Source: Burkholderiales bacterium UBA2647 (lineage in GTDB: Bacteria; Pseudomonadota; Gammaproteobacteria; Burkholderiales; Burkholderiaceae_E). Taken from it: DNA of 55,790 nucleotides. Below the pieces are notes generated by a model. The model searched no databases and was not told the origin of the DNA. It saw nothing but the letters and a program-made list of their open reading frames with translations. The position numbers and the translations under genes are program-made. This document shows, piece by piece, positions 40,717-49,370 of the stretch (position 1 is the stretch's first letter; each line of letters opens with the position of its first letter). The DNA lies in NCBI GenBank assembly GCA_002359635.1, contig DENJ01000111.1, positions 59,425 to 115,214 of the forward strand. Reading direction: 5' to 3'.

Positions 40717-41694
40717 ATGAGTTCATTGAAGCTTAAATTCAGTCAAGTCGATGTTTTTTCGGAGCGGCGTTGCTTCGGCAATCCGCTTGCCGTCATTCAT
40801 GATGCGGATGACTTGTCGCCGGCTCAAATGCAGCAAATCGCTTCCTGGACAAATCTTTCAGAAACGGTTTTTCTCTTGCGTCCCACAAAGGCATCGGCTG
40901 ATTATCGGATAAGAATTTTTACGCCACGCGTCGAATTGCCTTTTGCTGGTCATCCAACATTGGGAGCCTGTGCTGCCTGGCTTGCTGCTGCAGCTGAACC
41001 CACCAAGCGTATGGACATGGTGCAGGAGTGCGCCAAGGGCCTTGTTAGATTGCGCCGAAACATGGCAGAGGCCTCGCAAGGTCACGAAGACCTGCGCTTT
41101 GATCTAGCGTTTGAGGCGCCAGCCTTGAAAATCTCAGGCATCGACGATCAGACAAAGATTGCGTTTTGTGAGGCGCTGGGTATTGGGTCCGACGATTTGC
41201 TTGATTGTGCCAAACTGGATAACGGTCCGGTTTGGTATGCGTTTTGGATTAAATCGCATGCTGGCCTCATGGGGCTTAAGCCTGATCATGCAAAGCTTTC
41301 GACCTTGGGCAAAGCGGGGGTGGCGGCGCCGCTTGCCTCAGCACAAAAAACGCGGGCTGACCTCCGGCCAGCTGCAATCCGGCCTGGCCAAGCTGCTGAT
41401 TCATCAGACCATGCTTCGGCGCTAGGGCCGCCCGCGATCCCCGGGATTGCTGTGAGAGCCTTCGCTGCTGCGCTTGGCGTCAATGAGGACCCGGTCACAG
41501 GAAGCCTTAACGCCGCACTTGCCCAATGGTTGATGGGAAAGGCCTCATTGCCCAAGCATTACCAAGCCCTTCAAGGCCAGGCCCTTGGCCGTGAAGGGCT
41601 CATCGACCTCAGGCTTGGTTCATCCGAGCAGCTTTGGGTGGGCGGCTGTAGCAAGCTCGTTATACAAGGCCACATGCTTGTCGATGCCGATTGA
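40717..41694 (+). CDS. PhzF-family protein (phenazine biosynthesis-like isomerase)
   Basis: The 325-residue protein belongs to the PhzF/DapF-like fold family. FSQVDVFSERRCFGNPLAVIHD is the opening, FAGHPTLGACAAWL contains the HPT motif, and DPVTGSLNAALAQWL is the C-terminal marker. PhzF itself isomerises trans-2,3-dihydro-3-hydroxyanthranilate, but most family members have unknown substrates and there are no other phenazine genes here. The mid-region (about residues 205-240) is Ala/Gln-rich and looks inserted relative to the family. It ends inside the start of the DUF423 gene with 11 bases of overlap. Confidence 0.88.
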   Translation: MSSLKLKFSQVDVFSERRCFGNPLAVIHDADDLSPAQMQQIASWTNLSETVFLLRPTKASADYRIRIFTPRVELPFAGHPTLGACAAWLAAAAEPTKRMDMVQECAKGLVRLRRNMAEASQGHEDLRFDLAFEAPALKISGIDDQTKIAFCEALGIGSDDLLDCAKLDNGPVWYAFWIKSHAGLMGLKPDHAKLSTLGKAGVAAPLASAQKTRADLRPAAIRPGQAADSSDHASALGPPAIPGIAVRAFAAALGVNEDPVTGSLNAALAQWLMGKASLPKHYQALQGQALGREGLIDLRLGSSEQLWVGGCSKLVIQGHMLVDAD

Positions 41695-42124
41695 TCAGCG
41701 TACCAAGCTGCCAAGCATCAACAAGACCAAGCTCGTTGCCTTGGCCTTTGCCCTGATCAATGGCATGTTAGCCGTACTTGCATCCGCACTCGCATCACAT
41801 GCGCTTGCTCAGAAGGCACCCTCTGCCCAACTCGCCTTTGATATCGCTGCGCGACTCCATTTGATTCATAGTGTGTTGATGCTGGTGTTTTCCCTTTGGT
41901 GGCTTCGAATGCCGCGGTTTTCGCTGGGGCTTGCCTGTGTTTTGCTGGGCCTGGGTATCATGCTATTTTCAATGACGATTTACGCCCGTGTGCTGATCGG
42001 CGACTCTTTTGTTTCGCGTTTGACGCCTTTGGGCGGCCTTTTACTGATGGCAGGGTGGCTCAGTCCTTTGCCGGTTGTTATCGATTTGTGGCGTCAAACC
42101 AGCAAAAGCGTTTTGCGCTCCTAG
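41684..42124 (+). CDS. DUF423 membrane protein
   Basis: The 146-residue protein resembles the DUF423/YgdD family: about four hydrophobic helices, ALINGMLAVLASALASHAL near residue 20 and TPLGGLLLMAGWLSPL at the C-terminal end. Function of DUF423 is not known. ATG 41684 overlaps the PhzF stop by 11 bases; earlier in-frame starts lie deep in PhzF and are rejected. The downstream MFS gene overlaps it by 37 bases using GTG 42088. Confidence 0.85.
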   Translation: MPIDQRTKLPSINKTKLVALAFALINGMLAVLASALASHALAQKAPSAQLAFDIAARLHLIHSVLMLVFSLWWLRMPRFSLGLACVLLGLGIMLFSMTIYARVLIGDSFVSRLTPLGGLLLMAGWLSPLPVVIDLWRQTSKSVLRS

Positions 42125-43416
42125 CAATCGGCTTAGGTACAAGCCTGCCAGCAGCTGATTCCGCTGTCAATGTGGCCCTGCCTGCGATTGCCGAAGCTCT
42201 GTTGAGCGAGCCATCGGCGATTCGTTGGACAGTTATTGTTTATGTACTGACCTACGCCTGTTTGATGATGCTGCTTGGTGCCTGGGGAGATCGTCAAGGC
42301 TACTGGCGCGTGTTCCGTTTGGGCTTATGGACAGGGGCATTGGCTTACGGCATTTGCGCGATGGCTTCGAGCTATGCGGTTTTACTTATCGGGCGTGGCC
42401 TGCAAGGCTTTTCTTCAGCGTTGCTGCTTAGCGTAGGGCCTGCGCTGATGGTCAAGATCATAGGTGACGATCGGCGCGAGCAGGCAGTGGCGGCTTACGG
42501 TACCTTAAGTTCAGCTGCAGCCGCCTTCGGGCCTTTGATCGGAGGCCTGATGATTTATATGCTCGGCTGGGCTGGGGCATTTTGGTTCCGACTCCCAACA
42601 GCACTGCTTGCAATGCTTTGTCTGGGCTTGGCGAAGTACTTTTCAAGGTCGACTGAGACGCTCGAAACCAACCTTGGTTTAACAGAGGGCTCGAGACATG
42701 AGCCCGCGTTTGCAAAGCTTAAGGGACGCAGCTCGAGGTATCCACGGATGGATGAGCCTTCGGCGCTCCAAGTACTTGCCCGCTCGTTGAGACATCAATG
42801 CAGCGCGGGATTACTGAAAGGGCATGCACTTCATGCCTGGGCTCAAAGCTGCGGCTTCACCAGTATGTTGTTCGTTCCATTTTTGATGATGAACGTGATG
42901 CACCAATCGGCCGCCGTTGTGGGATTTGTCCTCTTTGCCTGGCCTGCTGGCATGGCAATCGGCAATAGCCTCGGTCCGAGGCTGATGGGGCAGACCGGGC
43001 TAAGGGACAGTTTTCGTATTGGCCTATTCCTTTTAGCGCTTGGAGGCTTTGCAATGGCGCTGATCTGCGCCCCGCTATCGCCTCAGCATGGCCTAGATCC
43101 GGACGGTATGCGTATGGCAATGGTTGTTGCTTTGCTGATCCAGGGCCTTGGGCTTGGGATTGTTCAAATGATTTACACCCATTGGGTGCTTGAGCAATCG
43201 GCTCCCTCCGAGCGGGGTGTTGCAGGTGCAGCAAGCCTGACCAGTCGTACCTTGGGTGTGATCGTGACAGCATGGTTTTGGCCAGAGATGATTGAATTTT
43301 TGATGCGGCAACTTGCCTGGACTTGGTCGGAAGTACTCGGATTGCTTTATCTTCTTGCGGCCATCAGCTTATTAGGTCTGCTTTCGCAGATGCCCCGTCA
43401 ATCGCTTAGGATGTAG
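42088..43416 (+). CDS. MFS transporter
   Basis: The 442-residue protein is a major facilitator of the 14/12-helix drug-efflux type. The loop GAWGDRQGYWRVFRLG is the conserved MFS motif between helices 2 and 3, and GRGLQGFSSALLLSVGPALMV and GPLIGGLMIYMLGWAGAFWF are also seen. GTG 42088 is proposed as start because the first hydrophobic helix (LGTSLPAADSAVNVALPAI) then sits at the N terminus; a longer frame back to 41896 would overlap DUF423 far too deeply. No strong Shine-Dalgarno precedes the GTG, so start is uncertain. Substrate unknown; efflux of toxic metabolites is plausible. Confidence 0.85.
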   Translation: MASNQQKRFALLAIGLGTSLPAADSAVNVALPAIAEALLSEPSAIRWTVIVYVLTYACLMMLLGAWGDRQGYWRVFRLGLWTGALAYGICAMASSYAVLLIGRGLQGFSSALLLSVGPALMVKIIGDDRREQAVAAYGTLSSAAAAFGPLIGGLMIYMLGWAGAFWFRLPTALLAMLCLGLAKYFSRSTETLETNLGLTEGSRHEPAFAKLKGRSSRYPRMDEPSALQVLARSLRHQCSAGLLKGHALHAWAQSCGFTSMLFVPFLMMNVMHQSAAVVGFVLFAWPAGMAIGNSLGPRLMGQTGLRDSFRIGLFLLALGGFAMALICAPLSPQHGLDPDGMRMAMVVALLIQGLGLGIVQMIYTHWVLEQSAPSERGVAGAASLTSRTLGVIVTAWFWPEMIEFLMRQLAWTWSEVLGLLYLLAAISLLGLLSQMPRQSLRM

Positions 43417-43431
43417 TGCAGGAGAAACCCC

Positions 43432-44238
43432 ATGATCGATTCAAAGCTTATTGAACAATACCAGCACGATGGTGCGATCTGTTTGCGCCGTGTTATTGAG
43501 CCTTCATGGCTCCAAGCCATTGCGGCGGCGATAGACCGGGACATGCAAAACCCCGGGCCGATGGCCAGGGTGAATACGCCGCAAGGCGCACCGGGTCTGT
43601 TTTTCGTTGACTTTCAGTTGTGGCAGCGCCATGAAGCTTGCAGAAACTTTGTCTTTGATTCGCCGATGGCCTCGATCGCAGCGCAATTGATGGCGTCGAA
43701 ACGGGTTTATTGGTACCACGACCATCTTCTGGTAAAAGAGCCAGGCACAACCGAGCACACCCCCTGGCATCATGATCAACCCTATTATCCTGTGGATGGT
43801 CAGCAACTTGTATCGTTCTGGATTCCGATGGATCCAATAGGAAAAGATACTTGTGTTGAGTATGTTCGCGGCTCACACCGCTGGGGACGCTGGTTTAGTC
43901 CGAAATACTTCCGCAAGGATAAAGATTTCCTTGTCCAAGATCCTCGATTTGAACCCATTCCCGATTTCGACGCTGAGCGTGAGCGCCATGAGTTTTTGAG
44001 TTGGGAACTTGAACCGGGCGATATGATTGCCTTTCATGCACTGACGGTACATGGCGCGCCAGGCAATCAATCGACGACCCGACGTCGACGCGCCTGGGCC
44101 ATGCGCTGGCTGGGCGATGATGCACGTTACGCGAGTCGTATCGGTGCGATTTCACCACCGCTTGAAGGGCATGGTTTAATGCCAGGCGATGTTTTCGGCG
44201 TCGATATGTTTCCGGAAGTTTTTTTGAAAAGCAGCTGA
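43432..44238 (+). CDS. phytanoyl-CoA dioxygenase (PhyH) family protein
   Basis: The 268-residue protein belongs to the Fe(II)/2-oxoglutarate PhyH family. The iron ligands are visible as His113-x-Asp115 in TPWHHDQPYYP and a distal histidine at about 207 in LTVHGAPGN, with an Arg at about 218 to bind 2-oxoglutarate. SFWIPMDPIGKDTCVEYVRGSHRWG is the matching beta-strand region. AGGAG lies before ATG 43432. It probably hydroxylates a small lipid-like or secondary-metabolite substrate. It is two bases upstream of an ABC exporter, which suggests the product or the toxic substrate is moved across the membrane. Confidence 0.9.
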   Translation: MIDSKLIEQYQHDGAICLRRVIEPSWLQAIAAAIDRDMQNPGPMARVNTPQGAPGLFFVDFQLWQRHEACRNFVFDSPMASIAAQLMASKRVYWYHDHLLVKEPGTTEHTPWHHDQPYYPVDGQQLVSFWIPMDPIGKDTCVEYVRGSHRWGRWFSPKYFRKDKDFLVQDPRFEPIPDFDAERERHEFLSWELEPGDMIAFHALTVHGAPGNQSTTRRRRAWAMRWLGDDARYASRIGAISPPLEGHGLMPGDVFGVDMFPEVFLKSS

Positions 44239-44240
44239 TT

Positions 44241-46067
44241 TTGTTTCGATTTTTTGAATCTCTTTTAAACGCTTATCCCGAGCAGCAACCAAAACCACCA
44301 CCTGCGCAATTTGCTCGCTTCCTATGGGAGGTGAGTGAAGGCGTGCGCGGCTATATGCTTGTGGTGACCATGTTAACGGCCGCCATCGGCGCCTTTGAGG
44401 CTATTCTTTTCGCGCTGATTGGTGAATTGGTTGACTGGCTTGCCCAGGGACCTTCAGAGCGGTTTTGGCAGGATCACGCAAGTGCACTGCTCGGAATTGC
44501 TGGGCTATTGCTTGGCAGTGTGCTTTTGGTTTGCTTGCAAGCCTTCTTCAAATATCAAACCCTTTATGGGAATTTCCCGATGCGGCTGCGCTGGAATTTC
44601 CATCGCCTCATGCTTTCGCAAAGCATGGGCTTTTATCAGGATGAGTTCGCAGGCCGTATTGCGACAAAGGTCATGCAAACAGCGCTTGCCGTGCGCGATG
44701 TTCTCATCAGTGTTTGCGACATCCTGGTCTTTGTTGTGATTTATTTTGTCACGATGGTGGCGGTGCTGGGTAGCTTTGACGCGCTGATGCTCTTGCCCTT
44801 TATGGGATGGGTCGCCACTTATTTGATTGCGCTAAAATTTTTTGTGCCCCGCATTGGCAAGGTCGGCAAACGGCAAGCCGATGCGCGGTCGCTGATGACC
44901 GGGCGAATCACCGATGCCTACACCAATATTGCGACCGTCAAATTGTTTTCGCATGCCGACCGGGAGGCAGCCTATGCCAAGCGCGCGATGACGGAGTTCA
45001 TGCACACCGCCTATTCACAAATGCGTCTGGCCAGCGGCTTTGAGATGATCAACCATGTCTTGAGCATGTTCTTGATTTTGTCCACCAGTGCCACGGTCTT
45101 GCATTTGTGGGTCAAGGGTGAAGTGGCTGCGGGCGCTGTTGCCGCGGCGACCGCCATGGCCTTGCGCTTAAATGGCATCTCCCACTGGGTGATGTGGGAG
45201 CTTGCAGGGTTATTTGAGAATATCGGCACGGTACGCGACGGCATGAATATGCTCTCAAGGCGACAAAGCGTTGTTGATGTGAGCCAAGCAAACCCACTCG
45301 TTGTGACAAAGGGAGCTATCGAATTTTCTAAGGTGTGTTTTTCTTATGACGGTCAGCGCCAAGTTATTGAAGATCTCAACCTCGCCATTGCAGCGGGCGA
45401 GAAAATCGGATTGGTTGGGCCATCGGGTGCGGGAAAAAGCACGGTGACGAATCTGCTGTTGCGCTTTTATGATCTGCAATCAGGGTCGATTTGTATTGAT
45501 GGGCAAAACATTGCCCACGTGCAACAGAACAGTTTGCGTGAGCAGATCGGTATGGTCACTCAAGATACTTCTTTGCTTCATCGCTCGGTGCGCGACAATC
45601 TTTTATACGGAAATCCCCATGCCAGCGAGGCTTTGATGCGCGATGCCGCAAAACGTGCACAGGCTGAAGCCTTTATTGAAGGGCTGAGCGATCCCTCGGG
45701 ACGAAAGGGGTACGATGCTCATGTGGGTGAGCGTGGTGTAAAGCTCTCCGGGGGTCAGCGTCAGCGCGTGGCAATCGCTCGTGTCATGATAAAAAACGCA
45801 CCGATCTTAATATTAGATGAAGCGACCAGTGCGCTTGACAGTGAGATCGAAGCCGCGATTCAACAAAGTCTCAACCAGCTGATGCAAGGTAAAACTGTTT
45901 TGGCGATTGCACACCGGCTTAGCACGATCGCAGCCATGGACCGTTTAATCGTGATGGATGGCGGGCGGATTGTTGAAACGGGAAGCCACCAGGACTTGCT
46001 CGCCCAAAACGGTCTTTATGCGAGGCTTTGGGCCCATCAAAGTGGTGGCTTTCTGGGGACTGATTAG
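44241..46067 (+). CDS. ABC exporter with fused permease and ATPase
   Basis: The 608-residue protein is a half-transporter: six helices up to about residue 330, then the nucleotide-binding domain with Walker A GPSGAGKST (393-401), signature LSGGQ (502-506), Walker B ILILDEATSALDSE. It would dimerise and export lipids, peptides or drugs. The start is TTG 44241; LFRFFESLLNAYPEQQPKPPPAQF is the usual N-terminal opening of this subgroup, which argues for the rare codon. It is two bases after the PhyH stop and its stop overlaps the convergent GST stop by four bases. Coupling with PhyH is the most interesting context. Confidence 0.92.
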   Translation: MFRFFESLLNAYPEQQPKPPPAQFARFLWEVSEGVRGYMLVVTMLTAAIGAFEAILFALIGELVDWLAQGPSERFWQDHASALLGIAGLLLGSVLLVCLQAFFKYQTLYGNFPMRLRWNFHRLMLSQSMGFYQDEFAGRIATKVMQTALAVRDVLISVCDILVFVVIYFVTMVAVLGSFDALMLLPFMGWVATYLIALKFFVPRIGKVGKRQADARSLMTGRITDAYTNIATVKLFSHADREAAYAKRAMTEFMHTAYSQMRLASGFEMINHVLSMFLILSTSATVLHLWVKGEVAAGAVAAATAMALRLNGISHWVMWELAGLFENIGTVRDGMNMLSRRQSVVDVSQANPLVVTKGAIEFSKVCFSYDGQRQVIEDLNLAIAAGEKIGLVGPSGAGKSTVTNLLLRFYDLQSGSICIDGQNIAHVQQNSLREQIGMVTQDTSLLHRSVRDNLLYGNPHASEALMRDAAKRAQAEAFIEGLSDPSGRKGYDAHVGERGVKLSGGQRQRVAIARVMIKNAPILILDEATSALDSEIEAAIQQSLNQLMQGKTVLAIAHRLSTIAAMDRLIVMDGGRIVETGSHQDLLAQNGLYARLWAHQSGGFLGTD

Positions 46068-46765
46068 CTCGATTTGCTCAGACGCTCATTAGACGGGAAC
46101 ATGAATTTTTTGGCTTCGGCATCAAGTTCGGTCTTGAAGGCATGCTTGTTCTTGAGCGCTTCGGCGCGCTGCGCCGCCGGCCTTGCGCTGATTTCATCCA
46201 AAAGGCGCTTGACCTGGGGATACTGGCCCCAGACGCTGTCGCCACCGCCAAGAATATAGGGTAGCAAACGTGCCCAACCCCAAAAAGCCATATCGACGAT
46301 CGAGTAGCTTTCGCCGACGACATATTGGTGATGGCTCAAATGTGCTTCGATGATCTTCCAGTGACGATGGGCTTCGTAGTCGTAGCGATTGAGCGCGTAC
46401 TCTTTAGGCTCGGGTGCAACATGACGGAAATGCACCGATTGGCCGGAAAAGGGGCCGATGCCGGTCGCGATAAACATGAGCCAGGAAAGCATTTGGCCGC
46501 GCGCTGGGCTTGCAGGGTCGACGGGTACGAAAGCCTTGGCACGATCGGCGAGAAAAAGCAGGATTGCGTTGCTATCGAAAACTGTTACGCCCGCGTCGAC
46601 AATGGCTGGAACTTTGGCATTTGGGTTGACCGCAAGAAAATGCGCCTCAAACTGCTCGCCCTTTCGGGTATCGACCGGGACAGGCTCGTAGGGCAGTTCG
46701 AGCTCTTCGAGCAGCAGTGCAATTTTCATCGGGTTGGGGGCGGCGTTATAGAAGAATTTCAACAT
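46064..46765 (-). CDS. glutathione S-transferase family protein
   Basis: The 233-residue protein is a glutathione transferase of the YfcG/nu or beta-like type: N-terminal thioredoxin fold YNAAPNPMKIALLLEELEL followed by VPVDTRKGEQFEAHFLAVN and NAKVPAIVD with the cis-proline, then the helical domain with SIVDMAFWGWARLLPYILGG. It conjugates or reduces substrates with glutathione. It is unlikely to be maleylacetoacetate isomerase, which would carry SSCS-type motifs, so it is not a missing partner of hmgA. The 3' end overlaps the ABC gene stop by four bases. Confidence 0.9.
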   Translation of the reverse strand: MLKFFYNAAPNPMKIALLLEELELPYEPVPVDTRKGEQFEAHFLAVNPNAKVPAIVDAGVTVFDSNAILLFLADRAKAFVPVDPASPARGQMLSWLMFIATGIGPFSGQSVHFRHVAPEPKEYALNRYDYEAHRHWKIIEAHLSHHQYVVGESYSIVDMAFWGWARLLPYILGGGDSVWGQYPQVKRLLDEISARPAAQRAEALKNKHAFKTELDAEAKKFMFPSNERLSKSS

Positions 46766-46865
46766 GAAGCCAATTCCTTAAGAGATGGAACGATGGGATA
46801 AAGGCGCGTTGACTTTCGCCGAGCGCTCGCGTCTGATTCTGCCTCAAGGCGTGACCCGGGTAAAT

Positions 46866-46885
46866 CCAAGGGCTAAAGCCCTTGG
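46866..46885. repeat. perfect hairpin upstream of the SDR gene
   Basis: CCAAGGGC and GCCCTTGG form an 8-bp stem around TAAA (46866-46885; the inner T and A could extend it by one pair). It lies in the 206-base gap between the divergent GST (46765) and SDR (46972) genes, about 87 bases before the SDR start. No T-run follows, so a leader hairpin or REP-like palindrome fits better than a terminator. Confidence 0.5.
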
Positions 46886-46971
46886 CGCAACGCGTCACGC
46901 GCTTTGCGGCGCTGGCGGGGTAAGCGGTTCACTGGCAGTATCGGAACATCTTTTGGAGGGGATAAAGAAAC

Positions 46972-47757
46972 ATGGACGATTCATTGGATTGGGGCATAGA
47001 GAACAAGGTTGCCATCGTGACCGGCGGTTCCGAAGGGATTGGCTTAGCCACTGCGATGCGGCTTGCGCAAGCCGGTGCCAAGGTAGTGATTTGTGGCCGG
47101 AGTCATGCCAAGCTTGATGCCGCGATGGAGTCACTTGCGCCGTACGCAAACTCAATCAAAGCGATGGTTGCCGATGTGTCTGAGGTCGTCTCGATTGAAT
47201 CACTGGTCAATCAAACCCTGGCCTGGCAAGGCGGTGTTGACATTTTGGTCAATAATGCGGGCACCGCGAACCGGGGTGCTTTTGAAAGCCTGAGCGATGC
47301 CTATTGGCAGGCTGACTTCGATTTAAAGCTTTTTGCAGCAGTTCGTTTATCGCGTCTTGTGGTGCCTTTGATGCGGGCAAGAGGTGGAGGCCGCATTATC
47401 AACGTGACGAATATCGGTGCTAAGTCGCCGCGAGAAGGGACCATGCCGACGACAGTGACCCGCGCCGCAGGCCTTGCCATGACCAAGGCCTTATCGAAGG
47501 AACTGGCCCCGGATCAGATTCTCGTCAATGCGGTATGTATCGGGCTTATCAAGGCGGGTCAGCATGCGGCACGCGCCCAGCGCGAATCAAAGGATCTCGA
47601 GGCGCTTTATCTCACCATGTCCAAGGAGATCCCTTTAGGTCGGGTCGGAGAAGCTCATGAAGCAGCCAATGTCATCCTCTTTCTGGCCTCGAATCTTGCA
47701 AGCTATGTGACCGGAACAAGTATCAATATTGATGGCGGAAGTGCCGCAGTGTTGTAA
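46972..47757 (+). CDS. SDR-family protein with degenerate catalytic residues
   Basis: The 261-residue protein has an SDR fold: TGGSEGIG at 17-24, NNAG at 94-97, and a C-terminal NIDGGSA. The Tyr-x-x-x-Lys pair is absent: the lysine position is Arg164 in TVTRAAGLAM and four residues earlier is Thr160. The strand reads NVTNIG before it. GGAGGGG a few bases upstream supports ATG 46972. It leads a plus-strand set with an acyl-CoA synthetase and a lipoprotein, so it may act on an acyl-CoA or fatty-acid derivative, but standard dehydrogenase chemistry is doubtful. Confidence 0.85.
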   Translation: MDDSLDWGIENKVAIVTGGSEGIGLATAMRLAQAGAKVVICGRSHAKLDAAMESLAPYANSIKAMVADVSEVVSIESLVNQTLAWQGGVDILVNNAGTANRGAFESLSDAYWQADFDLKLFAAVRLSRLVVPLMRARGGGRIINVTNIGAKSPREGTMPTTVTRAAGLAMTKALSKELAPDQILVNAVCIGLIKAGQHAARAQRESKDLEALYLTMSKEIPLGRVGEAHEAANVILFLASNLASYVTGTSINIDGGSAAVL

Positions 47758-47774
47758 TTCATGGAGCAATCGTC

Positions 47775-49358
47775 ATGTACCCAGGTCCTTACGCGCTGAA
47801 AAATCCCGATAGGGCTGCTTTTATTATGGCGAGCACCGCTAAGGCAGTGAGCTATGCCGAGTTTGAAGAACGCAGTAATCGATTGGCGCATCTGTTGCGC
47901 GCTCAAGGGCTCAAGCGTTTAGATCATTACGCAATTTTTATGGAAAACAATGATCGCTATCTTGAGTCTTGCGCAGCCGGTGAGCGCTGCGGTCTTTACT
48001 ACACCTGCGTGAACGCTTTTCTGACCGCAGACGAACTTGCTTATATCCTGCAAAACAGTGAATCGCAGCTTCTGATCTGCTCTTATGCCAAACTTGATAT
48101 CGCGTTGAGTGCGATCATCCAATGCCCTCGTATCCGGATGATACTTGTCTGTGGCGATCAGGCAGCGGCCCAAAGCCTGTTGCCGCTGCCGAAATACGAG
48201 GGCGTTGTTGTTCAAGATTTTGTTTTGTCCTGTGCTGCCTTTCCGGCAACGCCCATTCCAGACGAGGCGCTTGGCACGCCGATGCTTTACTCCTCCGGCA
48301 CCACAGGAAGACCCAAAGGGATCTTGCGCCCCTTGCCTGAGAATCCGCCGTCAAAGCCTTTGGCGCTTTTTGACTTCCTCTCTAAGCTCTGGCGATATCG
48401 GGAAGACATGATGTACTTATCGCCAGCGCCGCTCTATCACTCAGCGCCCCAAGCTGCTGTCTCACTCACGATACGTATCGGCGGTACCGTGGTGATCATG
48501 GAAAAATTTGATCCGATCCATTATTTATCATTGATTGGGCAGTATAAGATCAGTCATAGTCAGCTGGTGCCAACCATGTTCAGCCGCATGCTTAAATTAA
48601 GCGATGAAGAACGGCGCAATGTTGACTTATCGAGCCTGGAGCTTGCTATTCACGCAGCGGCACCTTGCCCGCCGCAAGTTAAAGAGGCGATGATTGCTTG
48701 GTGGGGTCCAATCATTCACGAATACTACGGTGCAACCGAGGGCCTGGGATTCACGGCCTGCGACACCGAGCAGTGGCTAAGTCATAAGGGGTCGGTTGGT
48801 AAAGTCCTTTTTGGCGATTTGCATATTCTCGATTCGGCCATGCAGCCTTGCGCCACAGGCGAGACTGGCACGGTATGGTTCAAGACGGGTTCAGCTTTTG
48901 AGTACTTCAATGACCCGGAAAAGACCCGAGAAGCCACCTCGCCTGATGGGACAATGACAACCGTCGGCGATATGGGTTATGTTGATGAAGAAGGCTACTT
49001 GTACTTAACCGACAGGGCCACATTCATGATTATTTCCGGCGGCGTGAATATTTATCCGCAGGAGTGCGAAAACCTACTGATCACCCACCCTAGTGTGGCG
49101 GATGCGGCGGTGTTTGGTATTCCGAATGTTGATCTCGGCGAGGAGGTCAAGGCCGTGGTGCAATTGATGCCCGGTGTTGAATCGACCGAGACCACCGAAG
49201 ACGAGTTGCTTGCCTTTTGCAGGTCACATTTATCGATTCAAAAATGCCCGCGTTCGATCGACTTTGCGGAAAGTCTACCGCGATTACCGACAGGCAAGCT
49301 ATACAAGCGAATCCTGCGAGATCGTTATTGGGGCGATAAGACCAGTCGAATTGTCTAG
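47775..49358 (+). CDS. acyl-CoA synthetase (AMP-binding enzyme)
   Basis: The 527-residue protein is an ANL-superfamily adenylate-forming enzyme, with YSSGTTGRPKG at residues 172-182 (the ATP loop), GATEGLG, and a C-terminal LPRLPTGKLYKR containing the catalytic lysine. It would activate an acid to its CoA thioester with ATP. It starts 17 bases after the SDR stop. The family is broad (fatty acids, aromatic acids, bile-acid derivatives); the presence of BenE, PhyH and SDR genes in the window does not narrow the substrate. Confidence 0.92.
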   Translation: MYPGPYALKNPDRAAFIMASTAKAVSYAEFEERSNRLAHLLRAQGLKRLDHYAIFMENNDRYLESCAAGERCGLYYTCVNAFLTADELAYILQNSESQLLICSYAKLDIALSAIIQCPRIRMILVCGDQAAAQSLLPLPKYEGVVVQDFVLSCAAFPATPIPDEALGTPMLYSSGTTGRPKGILRPLPENPPSKPLALFDFLSKLWRYREDMMYLSPAPLYHSAPQAAVSLTIRIGGTVVIMEKFDPIHYLSLIGQYKISHSQLVPTMFSRMLKLSDEERRNVDLSSLELAIHAAAPCPPQVKEAMIAWWGPIIHEYYGATEGLGFTACDTEQWLSHKGSVGKVLFGDLHILDSAMQPCATGETGTVWFKTGSAFEYFNDPEKTREATSPDGTMTTVGDMGYVDEEGYLYLTDRATFMIISGGVNIYPQECENLLITHPSVADAAVFGIPNVDLGEEVKAVVQLMPGVESTETTEDELLAFCRSHLSIQKCPRSIDFAESLPRLPTGKLYKRILRDRYWGDKTSRIV

Positions 49359-49370
49359 AGGAGCTTATCG

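Noticed and set aside
46064..46765. GST as maleylacetoacetate isomerase partner of hmgA
   Set aside because: The N-terminal motif lacks the serine-rich MAAI signature, and the gene is 30 kb away and unlinked.
46785..47117. Plus-strand frame overlapping the SDR start
   Set aside because: It overlaps the SDR gene in a different frame and resembles no known protein.
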